This document shows, in pieces, positions 26,195 through 35,465 of a stretch of 64,000 nucleotides of DNA (its first letter is position 1; every line of letters starts with the position of its first letter). Made by a program: the position numbers and the translations under genes. The DNA is from Corynebacterium glyciniphilum AJ 3170 (GTDB lineage Bacteria; Actinomycetota; Actinomycetes; Mycobacteriales; Mycobacteriaceae). The notes beneath the pieces are model-generated. The model was not told the DNA's origin, made no database searches, and saw only the letters and a list, made by a program, of their open reading frames with translations. Location of the stretch: positions 2,542,001 through 2,606,000 of the forward strand of contig NZ_CP006842.1 of NCBI RefSeq assembly GCF_000626675.1, in the 5' to 3' direction.

Positions 26195-26754
26195 ACCGCG
26201 GAAAAGCCTCATTCGACCGCATCGTGACGTTCCTGCTCTTCCTCGTCTTCGGCGGCATCGCTTTCTGGATGATCGGTCTCCGCCTCGACTTCGCACCCGC
26301 GCAACGGATCGGAGACTACGTAAACAGGGACTTCTGGGCGGATCTGAGCGCGCGCGACAACTACGACACCATTCTCGTCATCGCAGCCGTGGTGACCGGT
26401 CTCCTCGGCCTCCTGCTCATCGGAATCAACATCGAGCGCAAACGACTCGGCCGCAGCGCATCCCCGACCTCCGCGCCGACCGGCACTATCCGTACATCGC
26501 CAGCCGACGTCGCCTCCGCCGTAGCGCAGACATTCGACAGACGTGACGACGTCCGCTCTGCCACCTACCGGGCAAGTGAAGACAGGGGGACCGACATCAT
26601 CGAGATCCGGTTGCGGATCCCCGCAGAGGTCGATGTCACCGACATCAACACTGCGTGCCGCCGCGCCGCTGCGGACATCACCGCCGCGCTACCCGGGCAG
26701 GACGTTCTCCCCCGGTTCCTTCTCCAGGTGGAGCAACCGGCACATCTCGAGTAG
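26191..26754 (+). CDS. amaP: AmaP-like alkaline shock membrane anchor
   Basis: 187 residues with two transmembrane segments (residues 10-28 and about 68-88) and a soluble C-terminal domain, the architecture of AmaP, which anchors Asp23 at the membrane. Last gene of the cluster. No obvious terminator before the transposon debris that follows. Confidence 0.75.
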   Translation: MNRGKASFDRIVTFLLFLVFGGIAFWMIGLRLDFAPAQRIGDYVNRDFWADLSARDNYDTILVIAAVVTGLLGLLLIGINIERKRLGRSASPTSAPTGTIRTSPADVASAVAQTFDRRDDVRSATYRASEDRGTDIIEIRLRIPAEVDVTDINTACRRAAADITAALPGQDVLPRFLLQVEQPAHLE

Positions 26755-26789
26755 GTCAGCCGTCCCGTCGAGACAATCCCCGCTCCCAT

Positions 26790-27215
26790 GCTCCTCTAGA
26801 CGGAGCGGACGACTTTCGATACCTTCGCTCAACGAGACCGGGTTCGGTTAACGGCTCCTCGAAGACGATCCAGCGCTCGAGGGACTGCCCAGGATTCGGT
26901 TGACCGATACCACGATGCACTAACGGCGAGGGGAAGCTCTACCACTGCGCTATCGAGGACGTATCCTCCGGCCGGATCGTGGGCTACTAGATCATCGACC
27001 GAATGAAGGATCGACTCGTGGTGATTGCCCGGGACAACGCGATGTGCAGACGCCGCGACGCTGATGGTTGGATCGTGCATTCGGACTGCGGGAGCCAGGG
27101 CATATTCAACCGGTCGTCGCAACAGTTGACCGTTGGACCGAGCGTAGCTGATCTGCGAAGGCTTCGGCAGATGTCCGCTATCCCAGGATCCCGTAGGGCC
27201 GGTTGTTTATAGCGC
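26790..27215 (+). pseudogene. IS3-family orfB remnant, 5' portion
   Basis: Translation shows LTDTTMH, then GEGKLYHCAIEDVSSGRIVGY, a stop, IIDRMKDRLVVIARDNAM and WIVHSDCGSQG. These are the first and second catalytic Asp regions of an IS3 orfB transposase. Frameshifts and stops abound. The 3' portion lies at 28235..28450, beyond an IS30 remnant. Confidence 0.75.
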
Positions 27216-28140
27216 TGGCTATCACAGCAATCTCCGTGCTGCTCCACCGCGACAGATCGGCACCTGTCGGGGGGGGTACTGTCGCAGCAGCCAGTCAAGG
27301 TGCTCGTTGCTGCCGCGCTGCGACGGGCTTTTCGCGTCCGCGAAGTACACCGGGGTTTTGGTGTCCTTGGTGAAGAGAGAATGGGCTGAGAGCTCTTTGC
27401 CCCGGTACCATGTCAAAGACCGGCGCATCCTTCATCGTCAGTGCCCCGTAGCTGGCCAGGGCGGGACCGTTCTTCGATTGTTTACGCTCTAAACCGCCGC
27501 GGGACTCGACGTAGAGGGCCTGATAGAGCGCCTCATGGGAAGTCCCCACGGTCGGATCACCAGGGAAGTCCAGCGGTAATCGTTTCGCGATCTGCTGCGA
27601 GCTTCAGGCGTTGACCCCCTCACGGTCCCCACAGTGGGGCTTGTTCTTCCCATCCCAGACTCGGCCATCCGGGCCGGCGACCTCACCGTCGGCGGTGAGG
27701 ATCACACCGCTGAGCTTGTCATGAATGTACTGACGCAACCGTTGATTGGTGACCATCTTCGCGACCCTGGTGTAGCGGGAACGCCGTTCTACATGCCGTT
27801 TAGCAGTCAGCCCTTGTAGTCCAGCTGGTGGGTCCTGGTCGAAGCGTTACGCCGCAACTCCTGTGAAACCTTCGAGGGACTGCGGCCCAGTCGCCGGGCT
27901 ATTTCTCGGACTCCGATGCCTTGTGCTCGCTAGAAGGCGATGTCCTCCTGTTCTGACGAGGAGATGTACCGTCCCGAAACAATCGGGTTCAATTGCAGAT
28001 TCACTCCACCAGCATGCTTAAACTAACGGTGAACTACAGGCTCGGAGACACCAGCGTCCTCGCCGGCTTCCTCATCGTGGCCCCTGCTCCGATGGCCTGC
28101 CAGAATCGCACGCGGTCCTCGCCCCAGGCCGCTGTAGGAC
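27216..28140 (-). mobile_element. Degenerate IS30-family element nested in the IS3 remnant
   Basis: Reading the minus strand, an N-terminal AGEDAGVSEPVVHR segment is followed by VSGRYISSSEQEDIAF, RAQGIGVREIARRLGRSPSKVSQELRRNA, then TSHEALYQALYVESRGGLERK and finally a C-terminal LTWYRGKELSAHSLFTKDT with YFADAKSPSQRGSNEH. This is the complete order of an IS30 transposase, broken by several frameshifts. Confidence 0.8.
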
Positions 28141-28234
28141 GCCCAGGAGAAATGACCTGACCGCGATACTCTCTTGCTCTTTTCTGCCTCGGGCCGATGC
28201 CCATCAAACACCTCCATCAGATAAGTGTTGCGAC

Positions 28235-28450
28235 CACCGGTTGAATACGCCATGCCGGGCCGGGTCCAGTGGTGACAACACCGCAATGGAGTCGTTCTTC
28301 GCACTGCTGCAGAAGAACGAGCTCAACGTCCGCCGCATGAACAGCCGCGAGGAACCACGACGCGCGATCGTCACCTCGATTGAGACCAAGTACAGCCGCC
28401 GTCGTCAAAGGGGCCTGGGCAAGCTCACCCCCTCGAGTTCAATATGATCT
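28235..28450 (+). pseudogene. IS3-family orfB remnant, 3' portion
   Basis: GDNTAMESFFALLQKNELNVRRM is the third catalytic (Glu) region of an IS3 transposase, followed by IETKYSRRRQRGLGKLTP and a stop. It continues the remnant at 26790..27215. The 200 bases after it hold no gene. Confidence 0.75.
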
Positions 28451-28648
28451 ACGCAGCCGCAGACACGGCCTGACCAATGCAAACCCCGAGAGTCAATCAA
28501 ACCGGGAGGGCAGCCCACTTCGCCGTGTCAGCGGTCACAGAGTTGTGCTCGCACCCACGTTGCGGCCATCCGGGCTGTCCGCGGTCGACCACAGCACTAC
28601 CCCACGCTCGGCGTCACTTGCGCACCATTCAGCATCAGGCAGGGCCAC

Positions 28649-30283
28649 TCAGCCAAACGCCTCCAGCTCCCGCTTGACGACCTTACCGATCGGGTTACGC
28701 GGCAACGGCCGGTCCGTCAGCACCACGTCCCGAGGAATCGCCGGAGCCATGAAGTTCTCCCGCACATGGGTGCGGATGTCGTCCTCACTCAGGTCGGCGG
28801 ACCCGTCAGTGACGACATAGGCCTTAACGCGCTGGAACTTCTCGTCGTCTTCCACCCCGACACAGTAGGACTCCGCGACACCGTCTACCCGGTCAATGAT
28901 GTCGGACACAGAGGTCGGCCAGATGTTCTCTCCACCGACGATGATCATGTCGTTATTGCGCCCCAGCACCCGCAGGCGGCCGGTCTCCGGATCAATGACG
29001 CCCTTGTCACCGAGGCTGAGCAGTCCACGGGTCGCATCCTCGCGATCCCTGGTACCCAGATAGCCCTTCATCGACATGGCGTTGCGGGCGTGCACCACAC
29101 CCACCTGACCTGCCCCGACCTCTCTCCCACTGTCGGTATCGAGCAGCTCCAGGCGTCCGTTCCACACAGGGTGCCCGGCCGTCAACGGATCCTCCCTGAG
29201 ATCCGACGGACTGGAATAGGACACGAGCAACCCCTCGGTGGACCCGTAACCGGAACCGAGGATGTACCCGTAGCGCTCCTGCAGGCCACGGACCAGGTCC
29301 TCGCTCATGGCGTTACCAGCGTTGAGGATGAACGTGAGTGACGAGGTGTCGTAGCTGCCGGGGTCAGACTCATGGACCGCGAGCTGGTCCTTGAGGAACA
29401 CAGCGGAACTGATCAGACCGTCACACCGGTACCGGTCGAGCTGGTGCAGCACGTTCTCCGCATTGAAGTTTCGCTGCGTCACAATCGTGCAACCGGCGAA
29501 CAGCGCAATGCACGACGCACCCCACCCGAGGACGTGAAACATGCTCGCAGTCATCTGCAGGGTGCATCCAGCCTGCAGCCCGCAGGTCTCGACGGGGGGA
29601 CCGAGAACGCCCAGCGGCACATGCGGTTCACCATGTCCCACCGCTTTCGGGGTGCCGCTTGTCCCTGAGGACATCAGGACAACTCCTCCCTGACGGGGAC
29701 GGCGTCCGAAAGTCACGTCAGTCGTCGCCGGCGTGGCCCACAAATCACGGAAAGAGGGGAAAGCGATGTCCTTCCGCGCACCGTCTCCGATCCACGAATG
29801 GCAGATACTGACCGCTGAACTCTCGTCGGGAACCCTGTCGTCGAACTCTGAGTCCACGAAAAGGAAGCTGATGTCGTGGTCGTCGACGATACTGGCGATC
29901 TGCGTCCTGCTGGCCCCCACGTTCAGCAGGAAGACGGTGAAACCCACGTACCCTTTGGCCGCCAGGGGAATGAGGAATCCCCTGCCGTTGCGCGCCATGA
30001 TTCCCACCTTGCTGTCAGCGCCGACCCCGTTGGCGACAAGCGCCTGTGCGGTGAGTACAGCCTGGTCACGTAGTTCTGCGTAGGTGAGCTCACCGTCATC
30101 GTCCACGAGTGCGACCCGGTCGGGAAATCGTGCCGCTGCGACCTCAAGCAGCCCTGACAGGGACGCTCCATAGCGGATGAGACTCCTGGCCGTCGTAATA
30201 CCGTCCTTGACCTGAAATCCATTGAAAAATCCCGCAGAGACTGCAGCCCGCGCACCTCGGAGAAGCCCCTTGGTGTCGAACAT
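28649..30283 (-). CDS. AMP-binding acyl-CoA/fatty-acid:ligase-like protein
   Basis: 544 residues from ATG 30283 (an open frame extends upstream, but its composition looks non-coding). ANL-superfamily motifs are visible: the P-loop VVLMSSGTSGTPKAVGHG, the A5-like GYGSTEG, the A7/A8 region LLSLGDKGVIDPETGRLRVLGRNNDMIIVGGENIWP, and the C-terminal catalytic lysine in NPIGKVVKREL. It should adenylate a carboxylic acid, probably a fatty acid, and load it on CoA or a carrier. A secreted GDSL hydrolase is encoded upstream on the same strand, 426 bases away. Substrate unknown. Confidence 0.85.
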   Translation of the reverse strand: MFDTKGLLRGARAAVSAGFFNGFQVKDGITTARSLIRYGASLSGLLEVAAARFPDRVALVDDDGELTYAELRDQAVLTAQALVANGVGADSKVGIMARNGRGFLIPLAAKGYVGFTVFLLNVGASRTQIASIVDDHDISFLFVDSEFDDRVPDESSAVSICHSWIGDGARKDIAFPSFRDLWATPATTDVTFGRRPRQGGVVLMSSGTSGTPKAVGHGEPHVPLGVLGPPVETCGLQAGCTLQMTASMFHVLGWGASCIALFAGCTIVTQRNFNAENVLHQLDRYRCDGLISSAVFLKDQLAVHESDPGSYDTSSLTFILNAGNAMSEDLVRGLQERYGYILGSGYGSTEGLLVSYSSPSDLREDPLTAGHPVWNGRLELLDTDSGREVGAGQVGVVHARNAMSMKGYLGTRDREDATRGLLSLGDKGVIDPETGRLRVLGRNNDMIIVGGENIWPTSVSDIIDRVDGVAESYCVGVEDDEKFQRVKAYVVTDGSADLSEDDIRTHVRENFMAPAIPRDVVLTDRPLPRNPIGKVVKRELEAFG

Positions 30284-30709
30284 AAACTGCTGTGCCCTAT
30301 TTCTCACTTTACAAATCACCTTTCCTCGCACCTTTTCGGATGCAGGAAACCCTACTGCGTGGCGCACCCGACTGCAGACCAGAACCGCGAGTCCGGCACA
30401 TGACGGTCGGTACCCGGTGGCACTGCGGCATCTTCTCTCCACAGGGCAGGGATCAGTGTCGGGACGCTGTGCACATATACTGTATCCCTACGTCGGCGCC
30501 TGTTTTCGAAGGCAGCCCACATTCAATCTGCACTATTTACGACAAAGAGTATGTATGGAACCGACGGGGCGCCCGATGTTTTACAGCACTAACCACGCGG
30601 CGCAGACCCCATCACCCTTACGATGCAGGCCTCAACCACCTTCATGAAATACGATTCATAGCGAACGGGCCAGAAGAGACCATGTGTCCGTAGCGTCGAG
30701 ACATCGTCC
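30284..30709. other. 426-base gap upstream of the acyl-CoA ligase gene
   Basis: No supported gene. The strip 30470-30560 is less GC-rich and contains ATATACTGTATCC, which could supply a promoter on the minus strand. Nothing else recognised. Confidence 0.3.
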
Positions 30710-31579
30710 CTACGCCTCGCGTGCGAGCTGTGAAGCCATGAATTGCGATCCCGCATAGGAGGGATGGAAAATCATGTTGTAGTTCGGGGTCGTGGTATCG
30801 ATCACACCAGCGACATACCGCTGCCGATCAGGCGCACACGTGTCATGGCCCCGCGCCCCGTCGATCATCTCCACATAGTGCCCACCGATCTGGCGGGCAG
30901 CGTCGCGCTGATTAGCCCGGTTCCAGTTCTCCACATCCCGCAACACCGGCACAGGCACACCCGCCGGCAGATTCGGTACGACATTGAGCGCACAGAAGAC
31001 CATCGAGTCACGGTCAACCGTGGGAAGCGCCCCAGACACGACAATCTTCGCTCCCGGAGCCACCGCCCGGATCTTCGACGCTGCCGCACGCATATCCGAC
31101 AGGTACGCGTTGCGCACAGCGCCCGGATCAAGAATGTTCACCCCATCGAGCACACCGAAGCCACCGTAGTTGTTCATCCCGGCTGCCAAGACCACACTGC
31201 GGGTACCCCGGTGCACATCACCGGCAGCAATCGCCCGGTCGATTCGCCCCAGCATGGACCGTGACGTATTGCCCGCACACGACCAGTCCGCCAACGGCGC
31301 ACCAGTACGTGCGCCCAGTTGACGCGGCCAGTTGTTCGGAGCCTGCAGACATCCACCGGTCTGCGGGTAACCGTCCGTCATGGCCGGCACCATGCGCAAA
31401 GTGTTTCGAAGCTGATCGGGATTCGCCGTGAAAGAGTCACCGAAGGTGACGATGTTGCCACTCGGCGCCGCCGCAGCAGCAGGCGCTACCGCCACTGCCC
31501 CACCTGTAACCGCAATAGTTGCTGTGGCAGCGGCAGTGATGGTGACAAGCAAGCTGTGTGCTCGTGCTCGGATACTCAT
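30710..31579 (-). CDS. Secreted SGNH/GDSL-family hydrolase
   Basis: 289 residues. Sec signal peptide of about 38 residues ending in AAAAAPSG. Block I GDSFTANP carries the nucleophile serine, block III-like GMNNYGG supplies the oxyanion asparagine, and the C-terminal HPSYAG supplies the catalytic histidine with an acidic residue before it. Cysteine pairs may form disulfides. Exported esterases of this type act on envelope or host lipids in corynebacteria and mycobacteria. It lies on the same strand as the acyl-CoA ligase downstream. Confidence 0.87.
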   Translation of the reverse strand: MSIRARAHSLLVTITAAATATIAVTGGAVAVAPAAAAAPSGNIVTFGDSFTANPDQLRNTLRMVPAMTDGYPQTGGCLQAPNNWPRQLGARTGAPLADWSCAGNTSRSMLGRIDRAIAAGDVHRGTRSVVLAAGMNNYGGFGVLDGVNILDPGAVRNAYLSDMRAAASKIRAVAPGAKIVVSGALPTVDRDSMVFCALNVVPNLPAGVPVPVLRDVENWNRANQRDAARQIGGHYVEMIDGARGHDTCAPDRQRYVAGVIDTTTPNYNMIFHPSYAGSQFMASQLAREA

Positions 31580-31954
31580 GTTGTTCTCCTCTAGCCCTCT
31601 GGGCTCTGTTTGGACCGGTCGCGGGTCAGCGCAAGGTCGCCAGGTGAGACCTGGTCAGGTTTCACCGGTTGTTACTGACGTAGGTTGTCAACCTCTGCCT
31701 CCCCATCGGGCACTGAGCGCACGGCGTTACCGGGACCTGCCAGCACTTTCGTGTCCGCGGCAGCACCCAGGCTCACTACCCCACCGGGTGCCCACCCCCG
31801 AAAGGAGTTACGTGGACAAATACATCGGCGCATCGATGTACCACCACCTCACGCCACGGCGGGGGTGATCGTGACCTGAGCGTGACCATCGCCGACGTGG
31901 CAGCAGATCGCCCCGCCCGTGAGCCGCGCTATCCACGAGGGGGCGATACTCAGG
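31580..31954. other. Gap between GDSL hydrolase and IS3 element
   Basis: 375 bases. The part near 31600-31680 is probably the promoter region of the hydrolase. An open stretch near 31812 (GTGGACAAATACATC) with GAAAGGAG upstream encodes only 18 residues. No gene supported. Confidence 0.3.
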
Positions 31955-32024
31955 GGCCTGACCCCCCCCTTGTGGTGGACACTTTGAAACCAGCACGCCG
32001 CTGGAGAGAAGATAGTGTTCCACA

Positions 32025-32324
32025 ATGCCCCGCAAGACCTACTCCGAGCAGTTCAAACTAGACGCCGTCGAGCTTCACCACAGCTCACCGGAGCTGACGA
32101 TCACAGCCCTCGCCGCCGAGCTGGGAATCAACCGCAACACCCTGAAAACCTGGATCAGGACCTACACCCCCGACACCCACACAGGCGCCAGCCCCGCGAG
32201 TATCCCGGATGCCCAGCAGGCCAAGCGCATCGCCGAGCTGAAGACAACACTGGCCCGCGTGCAACAGGAACGAGACATCCTACGCCGGGCAACACAGTAT
32301 TTCGCGGGAGAGATGACCTGGTGA
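32025..32324 (+). CDS. IS3 OrfA (HTH protein)
   Basis: 99 residues. HTH_Tnp_1 domain YSEQFKLDAVELHHSSPELTITALAAELGINRNTLKTW followed by a leucine-zipper-like helix (RIAELKTTLARVQQERDILRRA). Ends in TGGTGA, overlapping the GTG of orfB by four bases. Confidence 0.9.
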   Translation: MPRKTYSEQFKLDAVELHHSSPELTITALAAELGINRNTLKTWIRTYTPDTHTGASPASIPDAQQAKRIAELKTTLARVQQERDILRRATQYFAGEMTW

Positions 32325-33223
32325 GCCGCTTCCAGTTCATTGACGACACCCGCACCGAGTTCCCGGTCAAGCGGCTCTGCCAGGTGTTGGGGATCAACCG
32401 TTCCTCGTACTACAAGTACCAGGCCACCCGCCCCCGGCGCACTGCCCGGCTGATCGAGGATGCGCTGCTGGCAGCACGGGTCATCACCGTGTTCACCGCA
32501 GCTGGGGGATGCTACGGCGCCCGGCGGGTCACCGTCGAACTCAACGACACCGCCGCCGGTGGTGGTGCCGCTGCCGCCCCGGTGAATCGTAAACGCGTCG
32601 CCAGGCTCATGGCCGCTCACCGGCTGGCAGGGCTCACCACCAAACGCTGTGTCACAACCACCGTCGCCGAGAAGTCCCGACGAGTGTTCGCTGATCTGGT
32701 CCACCGTGATTTCACCGCAGAAGCCCCCAATCAGCTCTACGTCGGGGATATCACCTACCTGCCGATCGCCGATGGGTCGAACATGTACCTGGCCACGGTG
32801 ATTGACTGCTTCTCGAGGCAGTTGGTCGGATTCGCCATCGCCGATCACATGCGCACGTCCCCGGTTCAGGAAGCGATCAGTCAGGCTGCCGGGCGCCGGG
32901 GTAACTGCGGTGGTCTGGGCGGGGCGGTGTTCCACAGCGACCACGGGTCGGTCTACACCAGCGGGGCGTTCCAGAAAACCTGTCGGGACCTGAAAATCAC
33001 CCAGTCGATGGGCACGGCCGGCTCGAGTGCCGACAACGCGTTGGCGGAGTCCTTCAACGCCGCGCTCAAGCGCGAGGTCCTGCGGGGTCGTAGGAACTTC
33101 GCCACCCAGCTGGTGTGCCGTCGGGAGGTCTTCGCCTGGTGTGTTCGCTACAACACCGTGCGGCGGCATTCCTGGTGCGGGTATCTCACTCCGCAGGGGT
33201 TTGAGGAGGCCAGGGCTGTGTAG
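32321..33223 (+). CDS. IS3 OrfB transposase
   Basis: 300 residues from GTG 32321 (the same frame is open upstream across orfA, so a frameshifted fusion is also possible). HTH_21 region near the start (CYGARRVTVEL), rve core with DDE residues in YVGDITYLPIAD, VFHSDHGSVYTS and ALAESFNAALKRE. Full length, no defects seen, so the element may be active. Confidence 0.9.
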   Translation: MSRFQFIDDTRTEFPVKRLCQVLGINRSSYYKYQATRPRRTARLIEDALLAARVITVFTAAGGCYGARRVTVELNDTAAGGGAAAAPVNRKRVARLMAAHRLAGLTTKRCVTTTVAEKSRRVFADLVHRDFTAEAPNQLYVGDITYLPIADGSNMYLATVIDCFSRQLVGFAIADHMRTSPVQEAISQAAGRRGNCGGLGGAVFHSDHGSVYTSGAFQKTCRDLKITQSMGTAGSSADNALAESFNAALKREVLRGRRNFATQLVCRREVFAWCVRYNTVRRHSWCGYLTPQGFEEARAV

Positions 33224-33427
33224 ACTCGTGGCCTGTACGATGCCGTATTCCCCGTGTCCACCAAACAGGGGTCAGGCCCGGGGTCGGTGAGAGCATAGTT
33301 TTGTCCACACCCCACATGTCGCATTAGATACATCATTGTTGCAACTGCATCTGCTCGATATATTTCGTCAGATCAATGCTCCCTTCGGTGTGTCGCTCCG
33401 GCTCCCACCTTGGCATAGGGAAACCGG

Positions 33428-33838
33428 TCACAGGTCGTCGATCAGGGACGCCACCCGGGCGGCGATGTCGTCCCGGATCAGCCGCATACGCTCCGCACCG
33501 TCGATCCCCCGGTCGGACGGTTCATCGGTGAGCCAGCGTTCGAGCGTCCCGACAGCGTCGGCCGGGAGCTCCAGCTGAGCCTGGGAGCCGACAACGATGA
33601 CCCGGTCCGCCCGCCGCAGTAGCGCCGGATCAACCCCCTTGGGGTGATCAGTGCCCATGTCAGCCCCGACCTCCGCAACCGCCACCTCCGACTGCCCGTT
33701 GATCCGGGCGCCGGGATGGGTACCTGCCGAGTGCACCTCGACAGCCTCCCCGGCGTAGTGCCGGGCCAGGGCAGCGGCCATCTGGGATTTACCGGCGTTG
33801 CTGACACAGACGAACAGGACACAGGGACGAGTGGTCAT
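33428..33838 (-). CDS. arsC: Low-molecular-weight-phosphatase-fold arsenate reductase (mycothiol type)
   Basis: 136 residues. The active-site loop is [17 protein letters not shown], with Cys11 as nucleophile. A lysine stands where classical phosphatases have arginine, as in single-domain corynebacterial ArsC proteins. Members reduce arsenate to arsenite through a mycothiol-arsenate adduct and mycoredoxin. The ATG overlaps the stop of the Acr3 gene in an ATGA, so the two are co-translated. Confidence 0.85.
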   Translation of the reverse strand: MTTRPCVLFVCVSNAGKSQMAAALARHYAGEAVEVHSAGTHPGARINGQSEVAVAEVGADMGTDHPKGVDPALLRRADRVIVVGSQAQLELPADAVGTLERWLTDEPSDRGIDGAERMRLIRDDIAARVASLIDDL

Positions 33839-34968
33839 GAGGTAACACGGTCCTTTCGATTATTGGTAGGCCGGTCATCGTCCGCCGGTGTGTGCGGCAA
33901 GGTCGGGTCCCCGGCGAACAGCACCGGCCCAAGGCGCAGCATGACATAGACAAGCCCGACGAGTACCGGTACTTCAATCAGCGGGCCGATCGTGCCCGCC
34001 AACGCCTGGCCGGAGGCCGCACCGAAGGTCCCGATGGCCACCGCGATGGCCAGCTCGAAGTTGTTGCCCGCAGCGGTGAACGACACCGACGCCGACTGGG
34101 CGTAGCTCAGGCCGGCCGACTTAGCGGCGATCAGTGCGAGGGCGAACATGCCAAGGAAGTAGACCACCAACGGCACCGCCAGCCGTGCCACCGCCCACGG
34201 GTTCGCCGCGATCTGGTCGCCCTGCAACGAGAACAGCAGCACGATCGTGTACAGCAGCCCGATCAGCGCCAGCGGCGAGATTCTCGGCAGGTAGGTGTTC
34301 TCGTACCAGTCGCGGGCCTTGATCTTCTCGCCCAACAGCCGAGAAACCACACCGGCCAGCAGCGGAATGCCCAGGAACACCAGCACCGAGGTGACGATCG
34401 TCCATAAGGAGAACTCCGCCGAGGTTGTCTCGAGTCCCAGCAAGGACGGCAGAACCTGCAGGTAGAACCAGCCCAGCACGGCGAACATGAGCACCTGGAA
34501 CACCGAGTTGATCGCCACCAGCACGGCGGTGGCCTCCCGGTCGGCACACGACAGGTCCGACCAGACCAGCACCATCGCGATACAACGGGCCAGTCCCACG
34601 ATGATCAGCCCGGTGCGTAGCTCGGGCTGGTCGGGCAGGAAGATCCAGGCCAGGGCGAACATGAACAACGGGCCGACAATCCAGTTGAGTACCAGCGACA
34701 CCCCCATCAACCGTGTGTCGGCGGCGATCTTGCCGGCCTTGTCGTAGCGGACCTTGGCCAGCGGCGGGTACATCATCACCAGCAGGCCCACGGCTATGGG
34801 AATGGAGATCCCGCCGACCTCCACCGCGCTCAGGGCGTCACCGATGCCGGGGAGAAGGTGGCTGACGATAAGACCGGAAGCCATCGCCAGGATGATCCAG
34901 ACCGGCAGGAACCGGTCCAGAAACGACATCCGGGCTGGTCCGGCAGTCGGGGTCGAAAGTGGGGTCAT
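33835..34968 (-). CDS. acr3: Acr3-family arsenite efflux transporter
   Basis: 377 residues with about ten transmembrane segments. The conserved cysteine signature [17 protein letters not shown] matches the arsenite-binding helix of Acr3. Divergent from arsR across 85 bases of regulatory DNA and overlapped by arsC downstream. It exports the arsenite made by ArsC. The C-terminal 25 residues are polar. Confidence 0.93.
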   Translation of the reverse strand: MTPLSTPTAGPARMSFLDRFLPVWIILAMASGLIVSHLLPGIGDALSAVEVGGISIPIAVGLLVMMYPPLAKVRYDKAGKIAADTRLMGVSLVLNWIVGPLFMFALAWIFLPDQPELRTGLIIVGLARCIAMVLVWSDLSCADREATAVLVAINSVFQVLMFAVLGWFYLQVLPSLLGLETTSAEFSLWTIVTSVLVFLGIPLLAGVVSRLLGEKIKARDWYENTYLPRISPLALIGLLYTIVLLFSLQGDQIAANPWAVARLAVPLVVYFLGMFALALIAAKSAGLSYAQSASVSFTAAGNNFELAIAVAIGTFGAASGQALAGTIGPLIEVPVLVGLVYVMLRLGPVLFAGDPTLPHTPADDDRPTNNRKDRVTS

Positions 34969-34997
34969 GGAGTTGCATCCTGGTTCATATAGACAGT

Positions 34998-35038
34998 CGT
35001 CGATGCTTGACGGTAGTTCCGATATCGACGCCCGTCAA
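34998..35038. promoter_or_regulatory. arsR-acr3 divergent operator/promoter
   Basis: Two interleaved perfect inverted repeats: CGTCGAT (34998) with ATCGACG (35024), and TTGACGG (35007) with CCGTCAA (35032). The TTGACG copies on opposite strands may also be divergent -35 boxes. This is the expected place for ArsR binding. Confidence 0.6.
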
Positions 35039-35053
35039 TGTAGCGTGGTGGGC

Positions 35054-35410
35054 ATGAGCACCACACAGCCGCTACCCGACACCGACGTCCTGGATGTCCG
35101 GCAGTGCTGTTCCCTGGGCACCGGGCCGCTGACGCAGGATGAGTCGGTACGCTATGCCGGGCTGTTCAAGGTACTGGCCGAGCCGGTGCGGTTGCGCATC
35201 CTGTCGCAGTTGGCCGCCGTCGGGTGTGGCCCGGTCAGCGTCGGTGAACTCACCGCGATGATGGGTCTGAGTCAGCCGACGGTCTCGCACCACTTGAAGA
35301 TGATGACCGAAGCCGGGTTGCTGGAACGCTACCGTGACGGGCGCAGTGTGATCCACCAGGTCCGACCCGACGTCTTCGCTCAGCTGCGCACCGTGCTGCA
35401 GATTGGCTGA
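35054..35410 (+). CDS. arsR: ArsR-family arsenite-responsive repressor (CgArsR type)
   Basis: 118 residues. Winged HTH with GELTAMMGLSQPTVSHHLKMM as recognition helix. Metal site: Cys18 and Cys19 (RQCCSLG) and Cys58 (VGCGPV). In C. glutamicum ArsR the arsenite ligands are Cys15, Cys16 and Cys55; the spacing here is identical with an offset of three. It should repress the divergent acr3-arsC pair and its own transcription until arsenite binds. Start ATG 35054. Confidence 0.93.
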   Translation: MSTTQPLPDTDVLDVRQCCSLGTGPLTQDESVRYAGLFKVLAEPVRLRILSQLAAVGCGPVSVGELTAMMGLSQPTVSHHLKMMTEAGLLERYRDGRSVIHQVRPDVFAQLRTVLQIG

Positions 35411-35465
35411 GCCCACATCTCATGTGGGGAAACCGGGCGGACGACAGAGGAACGATCGAAACAGC

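Larger units (their letters stand above)
31955..33278. mobile_element. Intact IS3-family insertion sequence (first type)
   Basis: Terminal inverted repeats TGACCCC...GGTGGACAC at 31959-31982 and its inverse at 33254-33274, with three extra C on the left. Outer bases GGCC/GGCC extend the symmetry. Carries intact orfA and orfB with the usual overlap. Ends are accurate to a few bases. Confidence 0.8.

Noticed and set aside
31812..31868. Short ORF with GAAAGGAG upstream near the IS3 left end
   Set aside because: Only 18 codons, no conservation signal and adjacent to IS debris.
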